The notes under the pieces were generated by a model, which did not search any database, was not told the origin of the DNA, and saw nothing but the letters and a program-made list of their open reading frames with translations. The position numbers and the translations under genes were made by a program. Source: Sorghum bicolor (lineage: Eukaryota; Streptophyta; Magnoliopsida; Poales; Poaceae). From it: a stretch of 64,000 nucleotides of DNA. This document shows positions 31,394 through 43,293 of this stretch, piece by piece. Each line of letters starts with the position of its first letter. Position 1 is the stretch's first letter. The DNA lies in the NCBI RefSeq assembly GCF_000003195.3, contig NC_012873.2:42154061-42218060 (forward strand). The letters run 5' to 3'.

Positions 31394-31966
31394 ATCACCA
31401 CACATGCACATCTTGATATTGACTTATTGACTTGTTTCTCTGGATCCATGGTTTGACTATGCAATAAATGTCTTGTAAGTATGTATTAGCTGTCTCCCAC
31501 CTATGAACTCTAGATATCAAAACCTTATTAGAGTAGGGTGAGAGAGAAGGCAGTGTCACTATGCCTCATACCAAAAATACCACATACTTTGAGAGAAGGC
31601 ATATATCATCACTGCCTTGGTGAGGATCTAGAAATACCACAAAAGAGAGAATTGGGAGAGTGATACAAGGAATCTCTGAGTTTTATTTTGAAAATCTACA
31701 AAAACTCCAGAGCTATAGTTGATCAAGAACAAGAGACATGGCGCCCGACTTGACCATTCTATCTTTTAACTGCTCAAGACATAAGTGACGGTTGCAAGCC
31801 CCATGGTGAAAGGTAAAATGAGTAAGTTATAAGTCTTAACAGTTTACCCTAACCCAGAGATGAGATCTTGTTTGAACGCATGTGTACCTTTAAGGCATGA
31901 AACCACTACAGAAACTCTTGAGTCCATCCTTGCTCAAGGATGAGCAAGAGGTAAGCTTGGGGGAGT
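31394..31966 (+). other. 3' untranslated end of a plus-strand Athila element
   Basis: No gene. It ends in a purine tract, AAGCTTGGGGGAG, directly before the LTR at 31967, as expected for a 3' end. It resembles 49780-50307 (shared CATGCACATCTTGAT, CCTACCTATGAACTC-like and GCCTTGGTGAGGATC words), another copy of the same region. Confidence 0.7.
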
Positions 31967-33284
31967 TGTTGACGGTCCTTAAGTACCAAATTTAATTATC
32001 AAATAAACAAAGAAAAGGATCCAAATGCAACCAACACCCGGACTTAGGGTTTTATATGACAAAATTCCATGAGTTTTTGTTTTTGTCTATTTCTACAGGG
32101 GGTTATCAGGAAATATGGAGGAAAGGCCCACACGTCGGGTTTACATAGAGATATTAACGTACCGCGCAATTTTCTATCATCTAGAAGACTCTAGAAGCCA
32201 CGGGAACGAACGGGAAGCCGAGCGGGCTCGGGGGCAGGGCGCCCCACCCAGCTACAGGAACCAATCAGGTTCCGTCTTGTGGATTATGCTCCACCGACCT
32301 AAAGGATTAAAGAAAACCGTGCGATTAATGTCAGTTTGATCCGACGACCTAGATTCACTTGAGGGGACTATATAAGCAGACCCCCTGGCCCCTGGAGGAG
32401 GCACCCTTGATCCCTATTCATTATTCATAGACAGAGCAAAAGCTAGGGTTTGGAGATGAGAGCTCTCCTCTCTTCTCTAAACTAGAGTAGATCTAGATAG
32501 TAGCGAGATGGAGAGCGAGGGAGGATTGGAGGAGAGGCCGGCTTGTCGGTTCTTCCTCTGGTTGTACTTCGCCATGATCAAGCTCTAATCAAGCTTGCTC
32601 ATGGGATGACTCTGGTAATCTACTTCTATTTCATTATGCAATTACTATCCATGTATGTTCTGGTTCACAACTCTTTTGAGTACTTTAATCTATAGGACGC
32701 TATAGGTGAGAGTTGTAGTATAGGTGTAAGCGTGGTGCTTAGACCTAGATTACTTGTGTATATCCCCTGTCTAGCCGGATCGTGTGGTAGGCCATGTAGG
32801 TGACAGTTACATTGGTCCCATGTAGTCCACCTCATGTTAGCAGGACTGGTAGGGTTTATCGGCCTATGGATAAGCATCCTTTGTGGTGTATTCTTATCAC
32901 GTGGTTCGTCCTAGACATAGACATACCCCTTTGAAGTAGAGAAACCATAGTTATCCTCTCTATTCTCCTACCATCGCCCATATACTAGATTGCTCTACTC
33001 TCTATTCCCATATTATCACCCATTGTTATCTTACCTTTAATATTGTTCTTATTCAATTCTACCATCTTTCCTATTTACACCTATCTATCTATCTTGGTTA
33101 AGTTATAGCTTAGTTGGTTCTCCCGTTTCCCTACGGATACGATAAAACCTTTAACCGGGTAAAAGCTACAACGGTATCCGTGCGCTTGCGGATTTATCTG
33201 TGTGCGTATAAATACCATAGTACACTCTAGTGCCATGCTGGGGATGACAACCTAGTATTCAAGTGGTGTTAGCAAGTGTCAATA
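31967..33284 (+). repeat. 3' LTR of a plus-strand Athila element
   Basis: About 1.3 kb from TGTTGACGGTCC to GTGTCAATA, where the usual final CAACA seems mutated. The TATA box TATATAAG is at 32369-32376. Near the end is GTGCGCTTGCGGAT, shared by all Athila-type LTRs here. The next base begins element A' sequence. Confidence 0.82.
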
Positions 33285-35161
33285 GCAGCAGCGACTGTTG
33301 GAGATGTCTTTGACCGCTTGGTGGTTATTTTCTTGAAACGCACATTCCGGTGCATTAGAGCTGCCAGGCTTAGTGCATTGTTGCCGATCAGAGAAATCGG
33401 GCCTGATGGAAGGAGCTCGATTGGCTTTCCACTCCTGCTAACTGTTGGTGGTGGGTTGTCAACCTATTCGGAAAAGAAAAAGTGAGTTACCGATAAGGAT
33501 AAAAGTAATAAAAGAATTGAGGTATCAGTTGAGGACTTACAGTGTTTTCAAGGACCTTATACTTGGGGTCGATCATGCCGCGATATGTCAGAGCCGATGT
33601 GCAGAACAAATGTTCCTTCCACTCTTCCCTCCACTATTTGTATGCTTGAGTGATGAAGAGAGCTGGGATCCAGGCCGATAGATCAATGTCTGACGTATCG
33701 GCATTTGGTGGAAGCTGGGCTATCCTGATCCATTCGAGACCGCTGGTTATGGTTTCCCTTGGTTTCACCACATCGGCGTAACTCAGTCCAATCGGCAGCT
33801 GCCCAAAAGCTAGTTGACGAGCCAGTGCCGATGGTTTGTAGAATTCATAAGTGGGGTTGGAGTTCTTCCCACTGCCGAAGGTGTTCACTGGAATGGCCCT
33901 TGGTGTGATGGTCGCCATCATCAAATCTGTATCTTTATTAAGAGCATCATCGAAAGGATGGAAGATTAGTGGGAATCTAGTTTCTGGGTCTTCATAAGGC
34001 ATCCATGCTCGCTGATCTTTTGTTAGCCCCTCATAGAGAGTTTGGAAGAATCGGCTGACCTGGTCTTCATTACCACTAGTACCAGGTAAAACTATAGCAG
34101 CCTCACAATAGTTCAAAGGTGGGCGGGTTGCCGATTCTTCATCGGCCAATTCATGATCCTCGGTAACATCTCTGGGGAAGCGCTGTGCAAAGAGGTCAAA
34201 TCCGAGGCGTTTGTGCATATGAACATTGAGCCACATGTTGATGAACCACCAGAGACCTCCTAAGTTGCCGATAGGTTGGCCTAACAAAAGCTTCTCAACT
34301 ACTTGGTGGAGGAGGTGATAAGCAGAGCCAAGAAAGTATCGGCCAAGAGGAAATCGGCCGCCATCGGCCAGTCTTTCTGCTGCCGATAAATAGACAGAGG
34401 TTGACCCTACCGATCGGCCGCAGAAAACAAACTTATCTAGCCACATATTCAGGAAAACAACATGTTCTCTTTGACCGACTGGACCTTTTTTTCGGTATTT
34501 CTGGATGTATCCTGACCAACCGCCAATGTTGCGGGTTTCTACTTTGCGCTCAGGTTTGCGATCATATAGATAGTTATCATCGGCAGATGATATGTCCAAA
34601 CCAGTAAGCATGAGCACATCGGCTAAGGTAGGGGATGTAGGGCCATGACCAAATATGAAAGCATTAAGGGTGTCTAACCAAAAATATGAAGCTGCTATCA
34701 ACAGTGATTCGTTTCTCTCCATATCAGTAATGGATAGTCTAATGCATTGGTCCAGTTTGCGCTCACCCCACTGAACCTCATTAGAGTTGCCGATTCTCAG
34801 GAATCAATCTTTCCACCCCTTAGTGGAACTAGGCCAGGAACGAAAAGTGTCTTTCCACAGATCTAAAGAAAAGTTTTCAGATCTAAAGGGGATCCTATTT
34901 GTCTCTACATTTATCAGATCAGTAGGATCTAGGTTTCCCAATGGGCCAAGACACTGAAAATGGGGTTGGTCGGTAGGAATCACAATCTTATCGGCCAATT
35001 CCTAAAAGGTTTGAAGGTTGGAAGAACGAAGAAGAAACAAAGAAGAAAAAATGTGTACTCAGTAAATGGATTCGTAGAGGAATAGGAGTACAACAAGAGT
35101 ATGGTAAAAAGAAGAAAGGGGGTGTTGAGTTGACCTCAGGAACGACGAAGTTAATGGCCAT
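33285..35161 (-). pseudogene. Antisense PMD gene of A', broken and truncated
   Basis: The counterpart of the gene in element A. ATG at 35161 (MAINFVVPE), exon 2 from about 35004 to 33542, and part of exon 3 at about 33463-33285. The PMD motifs are kept (FLNMWLDKFVFCG, RFPLGRYFLGSAYHLLHQ, WWFINMWLNVHMHKRLGF). Breaks: in-frame TGA near 34804-34806 and TAG near 33634-33636; the exon 1 donor now reads GTCAAC. Exons 4-6 are missing, cut by the Athila LTR. It serves as a natural contrast to the unbroken copy in A. Confidence 0.85.
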
Positions 35162-35315
35162 TTCTTCCCGAGAAGAGAAAAGAATCGAAGGCTCAGAAGA
35201 TTGTTGGAGGCGATCCTTGCCGGAGTTCTTGAAGTTCTCGAACAGAGCCACCGCCAGGAAGGTGGGTTTGAGGCTGTAGAATGACAGGATGGAAGAAGAG
35301 TACCAGATAAGGAAG

Positions 35316-35323
35316 TATTTATA
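35316..35323 (-). promoter_or_regulatory. TATA box of A' antisense PMD gene
   Basis: TATAAATA on the minus strand, about 155 bp upstream of the ATG at 35161, matching 22540-22547 in element A. Confidence 0.7.
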
Positions 35324-35721
35324 GGACAAAGAGGGCAGGGGCAAATCTGACTTATCTCTTCGTCGCATCCGAGAAATCCGAGGGTGATCAAGTGGATATG
35401 GTAACTGTTCGCACGGTAATCAAGGGATTGCGCAGGTGATTTGACAGCAAGCGGTCATGATTTTGGAGATATCTTACTGTGCAAGATCTCCTGGTCGGTT
35501 CATCGGCAATCTCCTCTAACAGAAATATTGCCCATGAACGTATTCTGCGGAGATTCAGTTCGAGAAGTTGAGAGATTCGAGGTACGTGCTGGAAGACCGG
35601 GCTGAGATTGTTTGGATTTGGCGATTAATTGCTGACTAGAAGGAGTAATTGCGGAAAGGCATCATTACTAAGGAGAATTTCGAAGCATTAATGATTTTAT
35701 ACTCCGAAATTGGGGGGCATG

Positions 35722-36424
35722 TGTTGACGCCATTTTTAGACACGTATCTTTGGACGTGTATCTAGGGTTAATGAGGTGTAGATCGGTAGGTAGGAAAGTG
35801 GTGGCTAGTCTACAGAAGAGTTGCCGATGAGGGTTGGTGCCGATGGGAAAAATATAGGATATGGCTATGTCTAGGAGTGGTGATGGATTCATGCCGATGA
35901 CTGGTGTTGATGGTTGCCGATGGTCATGGAGAAAGGTGCAGGGGTTGTCGATCGGCTCATGGCGGTGCACCGATCGGTTGTGGAGGACGATTTAATGTTT
36001 TCCATAGTTATTAGAGTTCGTTTTGTATACAGATTCCGTTCAATTTGGAATTCGAGTCCTAGTCGTGTCTGGTTGTAACTCTTTTGAACAGGGTATAAAT
36101 GTAGACCCCATGGCAATGTAATGAATATACACAATCAATCAAACACAAGTTTTTTTACATCTATTCCAGCATCTACTTTTTGACGATTTTGTCATATTTT
36201 TGTTTTACTATGAGTTCTTAAGAATTGATCGAGTCAACCTCGGCGAGTTCTCGAGTTCCGCGTGAACACCTCTTGGCCGTGACATCCGTGCGCATCGCTG
36301 TTGTTGGGACCAAAGTGTCTGAGTTACCACCTTTGTCGATTGTAAGGTCAAATCGGCTGGCACGCCTTAACATTTGAATCGGGTATTAGCCCTTTGTGTT
36401 TGCAGATCAACTTTTGCACCAACA
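35722..36424 (+). repeat. 3' LTR of element A'
   Basis: About 703 bp from TGTTGACGC to ACCAACA, with TATAAAT at 36094-36100. It aligns along its length with 22958-23658 and is clearly diverged from it. Confidence 0.85.
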
Positions 36425-36843
36425 GCTAGCTTGACACACTTTTTGCATAAAAGCTTAAGTCACCTAGTGAGTAACTTTTTAGGAATTTAGCTGAAGTTAA
36501 TAATCATTAACCTATCATCTAGGTTAGCATTTGTACTATAGCAATCACTTGATTCAATACAGTGGTAGTACCAATTTTGATGTAGCATTTCCAACATCAT
36601 CATACCATAACCATCCAAGTGTTCCACAATCATTAGTATGATGACGAAGTTCAAGTCAAGTGCTCACTATCCAATAGCGATGGTGATTCAAATCGATTCC
36701 TATCCAGCTGGTTATTTATCCCCCCACAAACCATGCTTCCCCTATCGAGGTCACTTTGGTCACCGAACACACTATTCCGATCTAGTCATGGGTTCAATAG
36801 GCACCATCATACTAGGGGCTGCTCGACTACTAGGACGGACCTT
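36425..36843. repeat. 419-bp direct repeat, copy 1
   Basis: Nearly identical to 37676-38094 (a few substitutions and one indel). It starts at the exact end of the A' LTR with GCTAGCTTGACACAC and stops at GGACGGACCTT, after which the two copies diverge completely. Non-coding. Confidence 0.88.
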
Positions 36844-37675
36844 AAACCAATGGCTAGCTATTACTATGACTAGAAGAGCTCTGATATTTTATCTATTTAT
36901 GCTGACTGATCATTATTTATCTTATATCTTTTATCAAGTGACTTATCCCTGTTATGAGTAGGATTCTAGTTATGGTTTATCGTTCACACCAATAGTATAA
37001 GTTATAGTTATAAGTCCTACATATAGACCTTCCCTGTGGATACAATATTTAAAACCCCTCGGGTAAAATGTGACATTGGTATGATATTTGTGCGCTTGCG
37101 GATAATCTTATTTAAATCTTATTTAAAGGAGTTCAATTAATTTATACCAACACTATCTAAACTATAAGAGATTAAGTCTAACAGCGACCACTTTGTAGTC
37201 AAACTATCAGACTTAAGCCCATTTAATCCCGGTAGTCCGTGAAATCTCGAAGGATCTCAAACTTTTCAACCATACAACGAAGATCGTAATAAGTTCAGCG
37301 ATCATTGTCCATACATTACATAAAATTCATAAATAAGAAAATTACATCAAAGTTCAAATAAAGTTATTACAATAACAGGTCTTTAAGTGATAGCGGAAGC
37401 AAATAGTTTTCAAATCACACAAACACTTAGTTCGATTACAATGCCACAGTTTGATCAATCCCACAACAGCAAAAGATAAGTTAGAGTGACCACGCCCTTG
37501 GTCTATACATCACCCATAGCTAGGTAGAGGCAGCTAATGTAATACCCGTAGTACCTTTAGCCATCTGCAAAACAACATGGAAACATAGCCATAAGTACGA
37601 GAAGATACTCAGCTAGACTTATCTGTCTTAAACTAGAAATAATAACACTAAGGATCATGTAAGGCTTTATAGTGG
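36844..37675 (+). other. Non-coding LTR-like fragments between the direct repeats
   Basis: No gene. From 36844 to about 37160 the sequence looks like the 3' end of an Athila-type LTR (CCCTCGGGTAAAA, then GTGCGCTTGCGGAT, then CCAACAC). From 37161 to 37675 it is AT-rich non-coding DNA leading into the second direct repeat. Confidence 0.5.
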
Positions 37676-38094
37676 GCTAGCTTGACACACTTTTTGCATA
37701 AAAGCTTAAGTCACCTAGTGAGTAACTTTTTAGGAATTTTGCTAAAGTTAATAATCATTAACCTATCATCTAGGTTAGCATTTGTACTATAGCAATCACT
37801 TAATTCAATACAGTGGTAGTACCAATTTTGATGTAGCATTTCCAACATCATCATACCATAACCATCCGAGTGTTCCATAATCATTAGTATGATGACGAAG
37901 TTCAAGTCAAGTGCTCACTATCCAAGAGTGATGGTGATTCAAATCAATTCCTATCCAGCTAGTTATTTATTCCCCCCACAAACCATGCTTCCCCTATCGA
38001 GGTCACTTTGGTCACCGAACACACTATTCCTGTCTAGTCATGGGTTCAATAGGCACCATCATACTAGGGGCTGCTCGACTACTAGGACGGACCT
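37676..38094. repeat. 419-bp direct repeat, copy 2
   Basis: Mate of 36425-36843. Here the left flank (AGTGGGCTAGCTTGAC) is continuous with the surrounding repeat, so this may be the undisturbed copy. Confidence 0.88.
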
Positions 38095-38199
38095 TGGTCT
38101 CATGATTCCACCCCCATGGCCTCCTCAACCAACTTCAATACGACACATAGATTAGGTCAATTGCTGGCCCAAATAATGTCTCGGCTTCATCTGTTGGAA

Positions 38200-38955
38200 C
38201 GAGTTATGCTTCTAGTTAAATGTGTGACATGCGTGAGTCTTAGAAGCCAAATATCACATATAGCTACAAATGAGGGATAATATCAAAAGTTAATGCATAA
38301 ATTATATAACATACTTAGTATATCAGAGATAACCTTAGGCAACAAACAATGGAAGATAACTCCAAACTTTGGGTATTAACTCCACTCTACAAGATCCAAA
38401 CTGACTGGCTGATCACAAGCCTAAACTTCTCCTAAAGTGTGGGGAAAATAGCAAGACTGAGTCCATATCGAACTCCACAATTATATCAACAAGGTTGTAT
38501 AAATCTCACAATCTCATGATCAATGTGACATAAATAATGTAGAGCATTAAACAATAAACAATAAGTATCTTAACATAACAATAATTATCATCTTTAATGT
38601 AAAAGTCCTCAAGGCCTCTTGTGTCTGTGAGCACGGCTAGTATACCAGTTTAAACACTCTGCAGAGGTTGTACATCTTTACCCATGAGTCATGATTTATC
38701 CTTTCACCTGATGCCCGTCGACCTGTTGACCTACTACCAAGGAAGGTCGGTAGGGTTCATTATGAAGTCTTTCAAAGGTTCGTCTAATAAGTTAGGGCCG
38801 CTAGGTTTCATTAGTAAGTCCATGTGACATGTGATACAACCACTCACTAAGATTCATAGTCTGCTATCTCCCACTTGCGCCACATGGGTAACCTCTAACA
38901 AGCTAGAAAAGGTACTCATACTTAACTAAAGCCAGAGCCATTCATATCCCTCATG
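38200..38955 (+). repeat. Non-coding LTR family copy (TGTAATACCCG type)
   Basis: No gene. It aligns with 59655-60315 and 60360-61080: CACATATAGCTACAAAT, AACTCCAAACTT, CTGCAGAGGTTGTACA and AGGTCGGTAGGGTTC in the same order. 38095-38199 shows nothing recognisable. Confidence 0.65.
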
Positions 38956-39291
38956 ATTGCACTGTCAATCCCGCGCAAAAGAGAGGGCGCTGGGCCATTC
39001 GGGCTGAAACCAGGGGAGGGAGCTGGCCGCGTGATTGCGAACAGAGCCTCCAGGCCAAAAACAAAGAGGGAGAGCTTTTGCCTTTTTATTTTGTTTTTTA
39101 TTCAAAAGCCATTTCAAACTTACTTCAAAAACATTTTAAATCATTTTGAGTTTTAGACAAATCCACACAACTCAACAAAACAAATGTAGTGACATGCATG
39201 CTCAAACATGTTGCTAATCTCCTATGGTAAATTTTAACTTAATGAAAAAGTATTACTTTCCCTATATTTCGTGATAACAAAAATACTTAAA
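38956..39291 (-). repeat. Chromovirus-type LTR fragment interrupted by the LINE
   Basis: Non-coding. Read on the minus strand, 46582-46527 joined to 39291-38956 looks like the start of an LTR whose first bases resemble TGTAACATCCCAAATTT, common in grass chromovirus LTRs. The LINE splits it. Confidence 0.5.
39280..39291. repeat. LINE target site duplication, left copy
   Basis: AAAATACTTAAA, matching AAAAAACTTAAA at 46527-46538 with one mismatch. Confidence 0.7.
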
Positions 39292-39694
39292 TTTTTTTGA
39301 AACAGAACCGGCAGAAGAGCTGCCTATTGTATTAAGAAGAAGGGAGCCTAGAAAGGCACTGTACAGGTAAAAGAAAAAGAAATAAATATACAAGATGTAC
39401 AAGCAGGGTCAAAGCTCTAGGAAACCCAACTCATCAAAAACGGGATAATAAAATAGAGATGTATTTTGCTCCCGCCATTGCCCACAAGTTTGCCTCATCT
39501 TTGGTTTTCTGGAGAAGCTGCAAAGATGTGGATTCTTTGCGCTAAAAAATTCTTGCATTTTTTTCTTTCCACACCTCCCAACAGACAAGATTTATGATGG
39601 AGCGTAATCCTCGTCTCGCCACACAAGTTATGCGATCTAGGTTGTTCCACCAAGTTTGCACTGAGTCTCCTAGCTCCCACGCGTTTGGCTGTAG

Positions 39695-42600
39695 CTAATC
39701 GTTACCCAGCCATGTTGCAATGTCATCCCAGATACGCCTAGTATAGCGGCACTCTTGGAACAGGTGGACCCCCATCTCTTGGCTGCGCCTGCATAAGGGG
39801 CAGACGCCATTATTTGTCCATCGCCGCGCTTGTAGCCTATCAGCAGTCCAAATTCTGTTTTGGATTGCGAGCCATGCAAAAAATTTGCATTTTGGTGGTG
39901 CCCAAACTTTCCAAATCAGTTGCTTCAAGTTTGTCCGCGTTGCTCCAATGAACTGCGCTTGATAGGCTGATCCTGTTGTGAAATTTCCATCTAGATTAAA
40001 TTTCCACGTAATCCTATCCTCCATGTTTGCTTGTAGCCGGATGTGATTTAGTGTGCTCCAGAGCTTGACATACTCCAGGAAGTGCTGGGAGGTGAAGACC
40101 ACATGTCACAAGTTAATGTCTTTGATCCATGTTTTGTTATGCAAGGCCTTGCTAATTGTCTTGTTTTTGTTTTTTGAAATGCGGAAGAGGTTTGGCGCTA
40201 TATCTTGGGGCCTTTGACCTTGGAGCCAGGCGCTAGTCCAGAAGGAAGCTGTCAAGCCGTCACCCACTGTGATTGATGTCGCTGCAGCGACTAGGAGCCT
40301 GTCAGTTGTGTGACACGGTATGTCAGGGTTGTTCATCGCCCTTCCTTCTCCCTCCCATTCTTTCCATAACCATCTAAGACGTAGTGCTCTTGCAAATTTT
40401 CCAAGATGAAGTATCCCTAGGCCTCCAGATTCAGTTGGTCTTGTGGAACGTGACCAATTGACTTTACATTTCCCCCCAGTTAGCTTCTCGGATCCTGCCC
40501 AGAGGAAGCTCTTCCTAAGGTTATCAATTTCCTTTAGTGTGGCTTTGGGTGCTCTTAGCGATGTGAGGCAGTACACAACTTGCGAGGTGAGAACCGCTTT
40601 GACCAAGGTGGATCTTCCCGCATGATTAATATTCTTGCCATTCCATACAGTGAGCTTGTTGACCGCTTTATCAACAAGAGGCTAAAAATCAACTCTTCGC
40701 AGTCTGGTGTTTGTTAGAGGTAGTCCTAGGTATTTTGTTGGGAAGTACGCTCGTCTTGCAGGGAAATCACGCAGAACCTCATCAAGGTCGACACCTTGAC
40801 ATCTTATGGGAATGACAGACGACTTGAGGACATTTGTTTGGAGGCCTGACACTTCACCAAATTTGGCGAGAATATCAACAAGCGCAGTGACATCCTTCTT
40901 ATATGGCTTGACGAAGATAGCTGTGTCGTCCGCATATATGGATGTACGCATGACAGTTTGTTTTCCCATGAATTTTGCTAAGTGTCCTTCTTCTATTGCA
41001 AGGTCAAGGATTTTTTGCAGTGGGTTGATGGCGATGACAAATAGCAGGGGCGAAAGCGGGTCGCCTTGGCGTAATCCCCTTCCGTGATTGATATGTGCAG
41101 TGGGGACGCCATTTAACAAGATGCGAGAAGATGATGTTGATAGTAGAGCAGCCATCCACTCTCTCCATTTTGGAGGGAAGCCGAGTTTGGTCATCACGGT
41201 GAGTAGGTACTCCCAACGGACTGAGTCAAAGGCCTTTGTTATGTCTAGCTTGAAAAATAGGGATGGGGTCTTTGATCTGTAGAAACGGTGCACAGCACAC
41301 CGGACCGACATAAAGTTGTCATGGATGCTCCTTTTTTTAATGAATGCACTCTGGCTCCTAGAAATCAGGCTGTTCATGTGAGGAGCCAGTCGCATTGCCA
41401 AGACTTTTGAAATAATCTTCGCAAAGGTGTGTATAAGGCTTATGGGCCTAGAGTCCGAGACCGACTCTGCTCCGTCCTTTTTAGGAATTAGAGCCACATT
41501 TGCTGTGTTGAGTATAGATAGACTAGAGGTGCGTAATCAGTGGAAAGCATTGGCCGCGTTCATTACATCGTCTTTGACAATGTCCCAACATTCTCTAAAT
41601 AAAAGGTCGGTGAATCCATCTGGACCAGGCGCTTTATCAGAAGGCATTTGGTCTATGGCGTTCTGGACCTCAGAATCCATAAAGTCACCAGCAAGAAAAT
41701 CTAGGTTATGCTGCAAAATTTGTAATCTCTCCCAATTTAAATCAGCATGTCTTTGTGTCGGGCGCCTCATAATATTTTGGAAATGATCCTGGATCACAGT
41801 CACTTTTTCATCATGTGAAACCGCCCAGCCATGCCCATTCTGCAACCTTTGAATGTGGTTCTTTCTTCTTCTCGCATTTACCTTCCGATGAAAAAATTTT
41901 GTGTTGGCATCCCCCAACTTAATAATGGAGACACGTGAAGCTTGTCTAGTTCTTGCCCTCTCGATGACTGCTAGGCCGAGAATTCTCTTTTTTAGTTTCA
42001 ACCTTAGAGTGGATTCTGCTGCCGACAAGCTTCTGTTTTCCTGAGCGATATCTAAATGTAGTATCACTTCTAGAGCCATGTGCAACTTCATTTTAGCATC
42101 TGAAACAATTTTCTTGCTCCAAGTTCTCAAATGTTGTGCTGTAGTGAGCAGCTTGTTGTAGAGGATGTGAAAAGGTTCATAGTGATTTGATCTTTGTGTC
42201 CATGCCCTTAGCACGACATCCTTGAAGCCTGGGATTTTGGTCCAGAAATTTTCAAATCGAAATGTCCTTGGCCGTCACGGTCCACTTTGGTTGGAGAGTA
42301 GAAGTGGAGCATGGTCTGATAAGGAGGTAGCGAGAGCGTGGATAATATGCGAGCTAAATGTAGAGTCCCAATCTGCGTTGCAGAAAACTCTATCTAGCCT
42401 CATCAAAGTTGGCTGACGCCTCTCATTGCTCCATGTAAATTTACGATTTTGGAGGTGAATCTCCTGGAGTTCGCATTCGCTCAAAACCTCTCGGAACTGT
42501 CGCATTAGCCTATGGTTTAGTCTTCTATTGTTCTTATCGACAGCTTTGTAAATTAGATTAAAATCGCCAAGAAGTAACCACTTTGCATTATTTTCTGGTT

Positions 42601-43032
42601 TGATAGTCTTTAGCTCCTCGAGAAATCTTTGCCTTGCACGGTTCCTGGTCGGCCCATAGACAACAGAGAGTCGAAAAAAAGTTGAGCACTCTTTAACTTC
42701 AATGTCAGCTGAGAGGTGGAATTCGCCCATAACGCAGTTTGTTAGGAGAATGGAATCCTCATTCTAGGGAATGACAATTCCTCATTCTAGAGAATGACAA
42801 TTCCTCCGCGCATTCCGGAAATACCAGTTGCTAGCTTGAACACGAAGTTACGCAAGCGAAAGCCACCCAAGTAGGCTGCAGTGTGCTGATCCAGCATGGA
42901 TAGCTTCGATTCTTGTAGGCAAGCAATGTGACACTTGGTGGCTGCTATTGTTTGATGTACGTTATCTTTCCTATCACAACGATTCAGTCCCCGCACATTC
43001 CAGCACAAGATGTCTGCATTTGGGCCTATCAT
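39695..43032 (-). pseudogene. LINE ORF2: endonuclease, RT, zf-RVT
   Basis: Starts MIGPNADILCWNVRGLN near 43032. The APE-type endonuclease runs to about 42290, with LLGDFNL and a terminal SDHAPLLL. RT follows, with ALIPKKDGA, SRPISL, FKLDITKAFDSV, GLRQGDPLSPLLF and the catalytic YADD near 40935. The C-terminal zf-RVT has CPLCRRSQE. Breaks: a 23-bp tandem duplication at 42757-42802 inside the endonuclease shifts the frame and brings a stop near 42787. In-frame stops then occur at 42275, 41537, 40682 and 40106. From 42730 to 39695 everything is in a single frame. Confidence 0.92.
42757..42802. repeat. 23-bp tandem duplication in LINE endonuclease
   Basis: Two copies of CCTCATTCTAG(G/A)GAATGACAATT, 42757-42779 and 42780-42802. 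The length is not a multiple of three, so it breaks ORF2. Confidence 0.9.
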
Positions 43033-43293
43033 AAAACGACACGAAATACTCTCACTCTCAAGGCGTCACAGCCAGGCGACAGAGGAATATAGACGGCAGC
43101 ATTAGTCATAACATGGAGCTTCCTAGAAGACTCGTTGCACGGGTACATGGAGCGTGTCCTCAAATGGCGAGATGAAGTTGCCTTAGGTAGCACATCACAA
43201 GAGCTGAAAGTAAAAAACTGCGACGATGGAAAATAGAAGTCTGGATACATAGTGATGACAGAGCTGGACACAATAGCCACCCAGTGGCCCCAA

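Larger units (their letters stand above)
33285..36424 (+). mobile_element. Element A', 5'-lacking relative of element A
   Basis: Aligns with 20531-23658 of element A: antisense PMD gene, its TATA box, the polypurine tract and 3' LTR. It begins at the end of the Athila LTR, so Athila probably inserted into A', leaving the left part of A' elsewhere. It shares the CCGAT/ATCGG richness of A. Confidence 0.85.
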
